From the NCBI GenBank assembly GCA_023423215.1, contig JAFAFZ010000227.1:1-5339 (forward strand): a DNA stretch of 5,339 nt, read 5' to 3'. Below the pieces are notes generated by a model. It had not been told where the DNA came from. It made no database searches and worked only from the letters and a program-made list of their open reading frames with translations. The DNA comes from Actinomycetes bacterium. GTDB taxonomy: Bacteria > Actinomycetota > Acidimicrobiia > Acidimicrobiales > Microtrichaceae. The first letter of the stretch is position 1, and every line of letters begins with the position of its first letter. Below are positions 1-5,339 of this stretch, piece by piece. The translations under genes were made by a program, and so were the position numbers.

Positions 1-1278
1 GCCCCGCTCGGCGAGTCGGCGGGCGACCTCGAGGCCGGCCGGTCCGCCGCCCGCGACGAGCACGGTGCGCGGGGTCGCCGACGGGGCAGAGGTGGCCTCG
101 AGCTGCGCCTCGAGGCCGGCGTCGGGGTTGACCGCGCAGCGCACGGCCTCGTTCGTGAAGATCGAGCTGATGCAGCGGTACTGGTAGGCGCAGGGCCGCA
201 CGCGATCACGACGGCCGGCGGCGAGCTTGTTGGCCAGGTCGGGATCGGCGATGAGCGGGCGGCCCATCGCGATCACGTCCGCGGTGCCGTCGGCCAGCGC
301 GCGGTCCGCGAGCTCGGGGGTGAGGCGACCCATTGCGATGACGGGCACCTTGAGCGCGCCGCGCACCGCGGCGGCGAGCGGCAGCAGCGCACCGGGGACG
401 TGGGGCGTGTGGCCGTCGGTGATGCCGGTGGCCACCATCGGCTCGGCGTAGCTGGTGACGTGGAGGGCGACCAGTCCGGCGTCGAGCCCGAGCTGCATGG
501 CGACGAGCGCGTCCTCGAGGTGCTGGCCGGGCTCGCGGTGGTGCTCCTCGGCGCCGATGCGGGCCCAGACGGGGAAGCCCTCGGGGACGGCCTGGCGCAC
601 CGCGCGGACCACCTCGACCAGGAGCGTGGCGCGGCCTGCGGCGTCACCTCCGTAGCGGTCGGTGCGGCGGTTGCTGGACGGTGACAGGAAGGAGTGCAGC
701 AGGTAGCCGTGGCCGGCGTGCAGCTCGATGCCGTCGAAGCCCGACTCGACCGCGCGACGGGCCGCCCGAGCGAAGGACGCCACCACCGCGGCGAGGTCCT
801 CCTCGGTCGCCTCCTGGGCCGCCATGCGCGCCGTCGGCGTGGTGAACGGCGCCATCGACCGGGTCAGCTCGTCCGGGGTGAGCATCGTCGACAGCTCGTC
901 CGGCGTCGGGGGTCGCTTGCGTGAGGGCACCAGCAGCGGGCGACCTTCGGCGACGTCGAGCATCGCCTGGGAGCCGCCGTGCACCAGCTGGGCCGCGATC
1001 GCAGCGCCGTGGCGGTGCACCTCCTCGGTGATCGCCCGCAGGGACGGAAGGTCGTCGTCGGTCGAGCAGCTGATCTGACGGGGGTCGAAGGAGCCCACCG
1101 GGTGCCCGATGGAGACCGACCCGACGATCACCAGGCCGACGCCGCCGCGTGCTCGTGCACCGAACCACGCGACGGCGTCCTGGCCGGCCAGGTTGACGCC
1201 CATCGGGCACATCGCCAACCGGTTCCGCAGCTCCAGGGTGCCGATCGTGCCGGGCGCCAGCAGGTGTTCGAAGGCCAC
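1..1278 (-). CDS. Old Yellow Enzyme-type NADH:flavin oxidoreductase / 2,4-dienoyl-CoA reductase-like protein (C-terminus cut by window edge)
   Basis: This is a cytoplasmic flavoenzyme expected to use NAD(P)H to reduce activated C=C bonds; the true substrate is unknown. The 426 visible codons run off the left edge. The N-terminal FMN TIM barrel covers about residues 3-345. It shows LRNRLAM at 17-23, QLVHGG at 97-102, the active-site motif HAGHGY at 187-192 followed by FLSPSSNRRTDRYGG, and late-barrel motifs IAMGR and ADVIAMGRPLIADPDL. An iron-sulfur motif follows (C363, C369, C381, then VNP), but the usual second cysteine is Gln366. A Rossmann GGGPAG at 410-415 starts the FAD/NAD(P) domain, as in FadH and trimethylamine dehydrogenase. 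Such proteins usually have about 640-680 residues, so roughly a third is missing. GTG at 1278 was chosen because FEHLLAPGTIG matches the family's N-terminus and a TANNNT box lies 6 bases upstream; an in-frame GTG at 1335 is the alternative. Family is clear; substrate is not. Confidence 0.93.
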   Translation of the reverse strand, partial: MAFEHLLAPGTIGTLELRNRLAMCPMGVNLAGQDAVAWFGARARGGVGLVIVGSVSIGHPVGSFDPRQISCSTDDDLPSLRAITEEVHRHGAAIAAQLVHGGSQAMLDVAEGRPLLVPSRKRPPTPDELSTMLTPDELTRSMAPFTTPTARMAAQEATEEDLAAVVASFARAARRAVESGFDGIELHAGHGYLLHSFLSPSSNRRTDRYGGDAAGRATLLVEVVRAVRQAVPEGFPVWARIGAEEHHREPGQHLEDALVAMQLGLDAGLVALHVTSYAEPMVATGITDGHTPHVPGALLPLAAAVRGALKVPVIAMGRLTPELADRALADGTADVIAMGRPLIADPDLANKLAAGRRDRVRPCAYQYRCISSIFTNEAVRCAVNPDAGLEAQLEATSAPSATPRTVLVAGGGPAGLEVARRLAERG

Positions 1279-1284
1279 GCGGGG

Positions 1285-1290
1285 AGCGTA
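1285..1290 (-). promoter_or_regulatory. Candidate -10 box (TACGCT) of a leaderless promoter for the flavoprotein gene
   Basis: Reading the minus strand, TACGCT fits the actinobacterial -10 pattern TANNNT and is followed by six bases (CCCCGC) and then the GTG at 1278. That spacing would place transcription start at or next to the first base of the start codon, giving a leaderless mRNA. No Shine-Dalgarno-like purine run precedes the GTG, which agrees. I see no convincing -35 element. The same arrangement occurs for the divergent gene on the other strand. Confidence 0.5.
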
Positions 1291-1381
1291 GGACGTCTGC
1301 GCGTTCCGGTCCGCGCCGACCGCGCTGCAGATCACGGCGGCCCAGGTCGTGCCGCCGGCAGGCGAGGGTCACGGCGGCCCG

Positions 1382-1387
1382 TACCCT
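1382..1387 (+). promoter_or_regulatory. Candidate -10 box (TACCCT) of a leaderless promoter for the small lipoprotein gene
   Basis: TACCCT fits TANNNT and is followed by six bases (GTGCCG) and then ATG at 1394, placing the expected transcription start on the A of the start codon. There is no Shine-Dalgarno sequence in the short interval. This supports ATG 1394 over the longer in-frame reading from 1349. No clear -35 element is visible, which is common for actinobacterial promoters of this kind. Confidence 0.5.
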
Positions 1388-1393
1388 GTGCCG

Positions 1394-1966
1394 ATGTTCC
1401 GCACCCGCTCCCTCGCCCTGCTCGTCCCGCTCGCGCTCGCCCTGGCCGTCGCCGGGTGCAGCTCGTCGGAGGACGGGTCCGAGGACGCCTCGTCCTCCTC
1501 GTCCTCCTCGACCACCGAGGCCACCGCGGACGACGGCACGACCGAGGAGGAGGCAGAGGACGCCGGGTCGGACACCGCAGGTGAGGCCGGTGCCGACGTG
1601 TCGGCGGACGATGCGGTCGCGATCTGCGCCGCGCTCGAGGCGCTCAGCGAGTTCGACGCGCAGTCGACGGAGATCGTCGCCAGCGGCGACTGGCCGGCGA
1701 CCCAGGAGTTCTACGTCGAGCAGACCCAGACGGTGCTCGACGCCTACGACGAGGCCATCGCGACCGGCTCCGAGCTCTCGGACGAGCTCACGCAGCTCCG
1801 AGCCGTCACGGCCCCCGCGGCCGAGCTCGCCGCGAGCTCGACCGACCTCATGGACTTCGGCACGAAGCTCCTCGACGTGCCCGGGATGACCGAGGCCGCA
1901 GGAGCCGCGGTGACCCTGGATGCCTTCGCCCAGGAGACCTGCGGCGTCTCGACCGGCGGCAACTGA
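1394..1966 (+). CDS. Small secreted lipoprotein of unknown function
   Basis: The 190-residue protein is predicted to be exported by Sec, lipidated and anchored on the outer face of the membrane. It starts with MFRTR, then a hydrophobic core at about 6-21 and a lipobox VAGC with the lipid cysteine at C22. Residues 23-70 are a disordered Ser/Thr/Asp/Glu linker with a run of seven serines. Residues 71-190 look mostly alpha-helical and contain just two cysteines, C78 (AICAAL) and C183 (ETCGV), which could form a disulfide joining the first and last helices. I recognise no catalytic motif and cannot name the family. ATG 1394 was chosen because an in-frame start at 1349 would add 15 Gly/Pro-rich residues before the signal peptide and ignore the -10 box. 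The gene stands alone: divergent from the flavoprotein, convergent with the cupredoxin gene. Lipoprotein status is secure; function is unknown. Confidence 0.88.
   Translation: MFRTRSLALLVPLALALAVAGCSSSEDGSEDASSSSSSSTTEATADDGTTEEEAEDAGSDTAGEAGADVSADDAVAICAALEALSEFDAQSTEIVASGDWPATQEFYVEQTQTVLDAYDEAIATGSELSDELTQLRAVTAPAAELAASSTDLMDFGTKLLDVPGMTEAAGAAVTLDAFAQETCGVSTGGN
1489..1510 (+). repeat. 9-bp tandem repeat encoding the serine run of the lipoprotein linker
   Basis: The unit CTCGTCCTC occurs twice in full and is followed by the first four bases of a third copy. It encodes most of the seven-serine stretch in the linker after the lipid anchor. The unit length is a multiple of three, so gain or loss of a unit would keep the frame and change only linker length by three residues. 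It is a low-complexity coding repeat, not a mobile element. Confidence 0.6.
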
Positions 1967-2020
1967 CCTCCGAGGCCCTCGGCTCGCGACGATCCCGCCG
2001 TCGCCTCGACCGCGCACGAC

Positions 2021-2069
2021 CGAACCAGGGCGGATCTGGTCGCTGGACGACCCGATCCGCCCTGGTTCG
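2021..2069. terminator. Long perfect hairpin between convergent genes, probable bidirectional terminator
   Basis: The arms CGAACCAGGGCGGATC (2021-2036) and GATCCGCCCTGGTTCG (2054-2069) are exact reverse complements over 16 bp. Inside them, after one mismatch (T2037/C2053), GGTCG (2038-2042) pairs with CGACC (2048-2052) around a 5-base loop, giving 21 pairs in all. It lies 54 bases after the plus-strand stop and 32 bases beyond the minus-strand stop, where a shared terminator would be expected. Neither side has a U-tract, which is common in high-GC actinobacteria. Two weaker stems precede it at 1970-1982 and 1986-2004. A dispersed palindromic repeat or a protein-binding site are alternatives. 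Confidence 0.6.
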
Positions 2070-2101
2070 ACGGTGAGCGACGGTGACGGCGACGTCTCAG
2101 G

Positions 2102-2743
2102 TCACTCGACCTCGACCTCTGCGTACATGCCGGCGGTGAAGTGCGGCGGGCCGCCCGGGACCTGGGGCGGACCGGCGCTGGTCTGCGCAGCGGCCAGGTA
2201 CTCGGCCGGGTCCGCGCCCAGGGGGATGCTGCACAGCAGCAGGTAGCGACCGGGCTCGGACAGGGTGCCGTCGCCGACGACGGGGAACCCGTCCTCACCC
2301 GGCGGCGCGATGAGCACCGCGGCGGGCTCGGCGCCGATCAGCGCACCCAGCTCGGCGGGCGGCAGCGCGACGAGCTGCTCGGCGGTGCGGGTCTCGTCGT
2401 CGGGCAGGCGCACCGCGACGAGCTCGTGCACCTCCGTGGTCGACGCGTTCGAGATCGAGAGCGGGGTCCCGGCGGGGATGCGGTCCGGGACGTCCTCGAA
2501 CGAGTAGTCCACGAGTCCGATCGAGACGGTGGGCGGTGCATCGTGGCTGTCGTGGTCGGCGCTGTCGTCGTGCGTCGTCGTGCTCGCGTCGGCCTCGGTC
2601 GTCGTGGTGTCGGCGGCCTCGTCGTCGGAGCCGCAGGCGCTCAGCCCGAGCACGCCGACGGCGAGGGTGGCGAGTCCGACGCGAGCGAGGCGAGCGCCGC
2701 GCCGTGCCGTGGGGTGGATGGGGGTGTTCGTGTGGCTGTTCAT
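2102..2743 (-). CDS. Lipoprotein with cupredoxin-like (type-1 copper) domain
   Basis: This 213-residue protein is predicted to be membrane-anchored outside the cell and to bind copper, perhaps for electron transfer or copper handling. A basic N-terminus and hydrophobic stretch (about 21-36) lead to the lipobox LSAC with lipid C37. A Thr/Asp-rich linker follows, containing H58, H64 and H67. The domain from about residue 72 begins like small cupredoxins: VDYSFEDVPDRIPAGTPLSI, then a conserved EVHELV. All four expected type-1 ligands are present: H106, C171 (LLLCSIP), H201 (PPHF) and M206 (GMY), with the usual H-x4-M ending. Unusually, 29 residues separate the Cys and second His, against 2 to about 10 in familiar cupredoxins. 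ATG 2743 directly precedes the signal peptide and has a weak GGTGA ribosome site. It follows the ATPase gene by 85 bases on the same strand and may be cotranscribed. Fold confidence is good; copper binding is inferred. Confidence 0.88.
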   Translation of the reverse strand: MNSHTNTPIHPTARRGARLARVGLATLAVGVLGLSACGSDDEAADTTTTEADASTTTHDDSADHDSHDAPPTVSIGLVDYSFEDVPDRIPAGTPLSISNASTTEVHELVAVRLPDDETRTAEQLVALPPAELGALIGAEPAAVLIAPPGEDGFPVVGDGTLSEPGRYLLLCSIPLGADPAEYLAAAQTSAGPPQVPGGPPHFTAGMYAEVEVE

Positions 2744-2747
2744 GGTG

Positions 2748-2754
2748 TCACCCT
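2748..2754 (-). promoter_or_regulatory. Weak ribosome binding site of the cupredoxin lipoprotein gene
   Basis: On the minus strand AGGGTGA ends four bases before ATG 2743, and its GGTGA can pair with the 3' end of 16S rRNA. It is a modest match. It contrasts with the two divergent genes to the left, which appear leaderless, and fits translation from a longer, possibly polycistronic message. The 85-base gap to the upstream gene contains no TA dinucleotide on this strand, so no TANNNT box is possible within it. Confidence 0.35.
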
Positions 2755-2828
2755 GCGCCCGCCGCCTGGCGGTCCGGTGGTGGACGGCTGGCGCGGCGAC
2801 TGGTGCGCGACTGGAGGGGCGCTGGGGC

Positions 2829-5339
2829 TCAGAGCGCGCCGAGCTCGGCCAGGTCCCGCTCGGCCCACCACGCGGCGTCGACGGCGCGGTTCACGCGCAC
2901 CGACTCGTCCCGGTGACGCCGCGCCGCGACCAGGTCGCCCTTCGCGACCGCCAGTCGGGCCAGCACGCCGTGCATCGACCCGCGGCTCACGACGATCGTG
3001 CCCGACACCCGCAGCTCGTCCGCGTGCGGCAGCAGCAGGTCGTAGAAGGTGTCGACGTCCGACGAGCCGGTCAGCGCTGCCGCCTCGGCCCAGTCCGGGA
3101 TCCGGTGGTCCCAGCTCCAGTCGACGGGTTCGTCGCGCCAGTCCCACCGGGCGGCCAGGCGACGGGCCTCGTCGACCTCACCCAGCCGGGCGAGGGCCAG
3201 CACCGCGGTCGATCGACCCGGCGCCAGGGACGGGTCCTCGGCCAGGCGCACCGCCTCGTCGACGATCTCGCCGAGCGTCCCGCGGGCGTCGGCGATGCAG
3301 ATGTGCTGGACGAGCCGGCACCAGTCCGCTCCCCACACCTGGGTGCGGGAGTGGATCTCGTAGGCCTCGTCCGCGAGCCACTCGGCGTAGGACCACTGCC
3401 CTCGTAGCAGGCCGAGGCCGCACTCGGCGTACATCAGCTGCGCGGTGATCTCGGGCATCGACAGCTCGGCGACGAGCACGCGGCACCGTGCCAGGTCCGC
3501 CTCGACCGCGGCCAGGTCGCCCCGACGCAGCAGCAGGGCGGCGCGGTGCAGGCGGGCGACCGCCTCGGTCTGCGCAGGCAGGCCGCGACCGACCAGCGCC
3601 AGCGACTCCTCGGTCGCGGCGAGCCGCCGCTCGTCGCGTGCCGGCTCCCACGCGGCGAGCACGTAGTTGTTCAACGTGCGGCCCAGCAGCGCCGGATCGC
3701 CGACCTCGCGGGCCAGCTCCACCGCACGCAACGCGAGCTCCTCGCCGTGCGGGCGGGTCTCCACCCCGTAGTAGAGCTCGACCGCGACCGCGCCGAGGAG
3801 CCGCGCGGCGAGCGCCGGGTCCAGCTCGTCCCCGGCGAGCTGCTCGATCTCGACGCACGCGGTCGGGTCGATCGAGCCGTACGGCCGTGCGTTCCACAGG
3901 TTGACCCAGCCGAGCTCGGCGGCCGCGAGCGCCATGCGGCGGCGGTCGCGCAGCTCGGACGCCAACGCGATCGCGCCGGTCAGGGTCGCGCCGAACCCGA
4001 GGGTGTCGCCCGAAGCACGCTGGTCCTGCGCCAGCTTCAGGCTCAGGTCGAAGCGCTGCACGGGGTCCGCCGAGGCGCTCTCGAGCACCCGCAGCGCGCC
4101 GAGCCACAGACGGGCGGCGCGGTCGAAGCGCCCCTTCGCCCGGGCGTCGAGCGCGGCGTCGGTGCTCCAGCGGATGGCGGCGTCCGAGCGCCCGAGCACC
4201 GCGGCCTCGACGCTGTGGTGCGCCAGCTCCTCGAGGTGGGTCGACAGGTCGTGGCGGTGCACGTGCTCGATCGCGTCGGCGACCGTGCCGTGCAGTCGGG
4301 CGCGCTGCGCCCGCCCGAGCGTGGCGCTCACCGCGTCGCGCACCAGGGCGTGCGTGAACTGCCAGCCGATGCGGTCCTCCAGCTCCCGCAGCATGCCGGT
4401 CATGACCGCCGCCTCCATCAGCGTGATGACGCGCTCGGCACCGAGCCCGGTGGCCTGCTCGAGCACGTCGAGCTCGATCGAGGGACCTGCGATCGCGGAC
4501 AGCCGGAGCAGCGTGACGGTGTCGTCGGGGAGGCGGCCGAGACGGCGTTCGACGACCTCTCGCACGCTCTCGGGAACGCCGTCGATCACGGCGTCCGACG
4601 GTGCTGCGTCGAGCGCCTGCTCGGCGGAGAGCAGCCGCACGAGCTCGGAGACGAAGAAGGGGTTGCCGCCGGTGCGCGCGTTGACCGCGTCGACCAGCGC
4701 CAGGTGCACCGGAGCGCCCGAGAGGTCGTCGACGAGCTGGCCGACCTCGGCGTGGTCGAGCCCGGACAGGCGCAGGCGGTGCACGTTGCGCTGGCGGCTC
4801 AGGTCGGCGAGCAGGTCGTCGACGGCGGCGTGCTCGTTCACGTCGGGCCGCCGCACCGTCACCACGACCACCAGGCGTGCGCCGTGCAGGCGGCTGGCGA
4901 GCACCGCGAGCGCCTGGAGCGATGCGGCGTCCGCCCACTGCAGGTCATCGAGCACCACCAGCGCCGGCCGCTCCCGCGAGGCGGTGATCAGCGCCGAGAG
5001 CACGGCCAGGACGCGCTGGAAGCGTTCGGCGTCGGGATCATCGCCCGGCTCGACCGTCGGCGGCTCGAGCCCGAGCGCCGCCGCGGCGTCCTGCCACGGC
5101 CACAGCGCCGGCGAGCCGACCTCGTCCATGCACGTGCTCCACGCCGTGCGCCACCCGGCGCGCCCCGCCCGGTGAGCGGCCTCCTCGGCCAGGCGCGACT
5201 TGCCGATGCCGGACTCGCCCTCGAGCACGACGATCGATCCGAGCCCGCCGTCGGCCGACGCCATCGCCGCATCGAGGGCCACGAGCTCCGCGGCGCGCCC
5301 GACCAGCGGCGAGCGGAACGAGGGCCCGCCGACCTCGAC
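2829..5339 (-). CDS. STAND-type AAA ATPase, LuxR/SARP/cyclase-associated regulator family (N-terminus cut by window edge)
   Basis: This is a large signal-transduction ATPase with 836 visible residues, open to the right edge. Residues 9-19 (RSPLVGRAAEL) form the typical entry to this ATPase module. Walker A GESGIGKS is at 41-48. Walker B is LVVLDDLQWAD at 127-137, where DDLQWAD is characteristic of MalT/LAL-like and cyclase-associated ATPases. VVVTVRRPD (about 158-166) and GGNPFFVSELVR (about 224-235) follow, then a winged-helix-like segment and FTHALVRDAV (about 328-337). From about residue 370 to the end are Ala/Leu/Arg-rich helical pairs resembling TPR repeats, a likely ligand- or partner-sensing scaffold. 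The protein stops at DLAELGAL with no C-terminal LuxR helix-turn-helix, so any effector domain (SARP/BTAD winged helix or nucleotide cyclase) should be N-terminal, outside the window. A GTG at 5282 is not the real start because homologous-looking sequence continues upstream. It may be cotranscribed with the cupredoxin lipoprotein gene. Confidence 0.9.
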   Translation of the reverse strand, partial: VEVGGPSFRSPLVGRAAELVALDAAMASADGGLGSIVVLEGESGIGKSRLAEEAAHRAGRAGWRTAWSTCMDEVGSPALWPWQDAAAALGLEPPTVEPGDDPDAERFQRVLAVLSALITASRERPALVVLDDLQWADAASLQALAVLASRLHGARLVVVVTVRRPDVNEHAAVDDLLADLSRQRNVHRLRLSGLDHAEVGQLVDDLSGAPVHLALVDAVNARTGGNPFFVSELVRLLSAEQALDAAPSDAVIDGVPESVREVVERRLGRLPDDTVTLLRLSAIAGPSIELDVLEQATGLGAERVITLMEAAVMTGMLRELEDRIGWQFTHALVRDAVSATLGRAQRARLHGTVADAIEHVHRHDLSTHLEELAHHSVEAAVLGRSDAAIRWSTDAALDARAKGRFDRAARLWLGALRVLESASADPVQRFDLSLKLAQDQRASGDTLGFGATLTGAIALASELRDRRRMALAAAELGWVNLWNARPYGSIDPTACVEIEQLAGDELDPALAARLLGAVAVELYYGVETRPHGEELALRAVELAREVGDPALLGRTLNNYVLAAWEPARDERRLAATEESLALVGRGLPAQTEAVARLHRAALLLRRGDLAAVEADLARCRVLVAELSMPEITAQLMYAECGLGLLRGQWSYAEWLADEAYEIHSRTQVWGADWCRLVQHICIADARGTLGEIVDEAVRLAEDPSLAPGRSTAVLALARLGEVDEARRLAARWDWRDEPVDWSWDHRIPDWAEAAALTGSSDVDTFYDLLLPHADELRVSGTIVVSRGSMHGVLARLAVAKGDLVAARRHRDESVRVNRAVDAAWWAERDLAELGAL

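Noticed and set aside
1349..1393. Upstream in-frame extension of the small lipoprotein
   Set aside because: It would add 15 Gly/Pro-rich residues ahead of the signal peptide and would place the candidate -10 box inside the coding sequence.
1970..2004. Two short stems (1970-1974/1978-1982 and 1986-1991/1999-2004) after the small lipoprotein stop
   Set aside because: They have only 5 and 6 pairs and are not clearly above background; the 16-bp hairpin just downstream is the better terminator candidate.
644..2017. Minus-strand open frame of 457 codons across the divergent gap and the small lipoprotein gene
   Set aside because: It is Arg/Gly-rich with no recognisable motif and overlaps two well-supported genes in other frames. 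Long stop-free shadow frames are expected at this GC content.
2759..2772. Small stem CCGCC/GGCGG in the gap between the ATPase and cupredoxin genes
   Set aside because: Five GC pairs around a four-base loop are common by chance in this sequence, and there is no U-tract, so I do not call it a terminator or attenuator.
2141..3448. Plus-strand open frame of 435 codons opposite the cupredoxin and ATPase genes
   Set aside because: It is Arg/Gly/Pro-rich low-complexity sequence spanning two real genes and the gap between them; it is a composition artefact.
3178..4938. Minus-strand open frame of 586 codons inside the ATPase gene
   Set aside because: It is a shifted reading of the ATPase gene, dominated by Arg, Ala, Gly and Pro. 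The true frame carries Walker A, Walker B and GGNPFF motifs.
3901..5175. Plus-strand open frame of 424 codons opposite the ATPase gene
   Set aside because: It is rich in Ser, Arg and Thr without domains, and is antisense to a gene with clear family motifs.

Overview
The window is very GC-rich, with third codon positions almost all G or C, and its proteins are rich in Ala, Arg, Asp and Glu. Both secreted proteins are lipoproteins with Ser/Thr/Asp/Glu-rich linkers behind the lipid cysteine. This fits a high-GC Actinomycetota (for example Acidimicrobiia or a Cellulomonas-like actinomycete). The sequence alone does not fix the genus. I see no RNA genes, CRISPR array, insertion sequence or phage gene, and no stretch longer than about 140 bases lacks a gene.

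Layout, left to right. (1) Bases 1-1278, minus strand: most of a two-domain Old Yellow Enzyme / 2,4-dienoyl-CoA reductase-type flavoprotein, cut by the left edge just inside its FAD/NAD(P) domain. (2) A 115-base divergent gap in which each gene has a TANNNT box exactly 6 bases before its start codon, suggesting paired leaderless promoters. (3) Bases 1394-1966, plus strand: a small lipoprotein of unknown function. (4) A 135-base convergent gap holding a hairpin with perfect 16-bp arms, probably a bidirectional terminator. (5) Bases 2102-2743, minus strand: a lipoprotein with a cupredoxin domain that keeps all four type-1 copper ligands but has a long insertion in the copper loop. (6) Bases 2829-5339, minus strand: a large STAND-type AAA ATPase of the LuxR/SARP/cyclase-associated kind, cut by the right edge, with Walker A and B motifs and a helical-repeat tail but no C-terminal helix-turn-helix.

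How the parts relate. The ATPase and the cupredoxin lipoprotein lie on the same strand, 85 bases apart, with no -10-like box between them, so they may be cotranscribed. The flavoprotein and the small lipoprotein are divergent and may share control only through the short region between them. I found no strong evidence of a new multi-gene system. The points most worth a second look are the modified copper loop, the Cys-to-Gln change in the flavoprotein's iron-sulfur motif, the mirrored leaderless promoters and the long intergenic hairpin.
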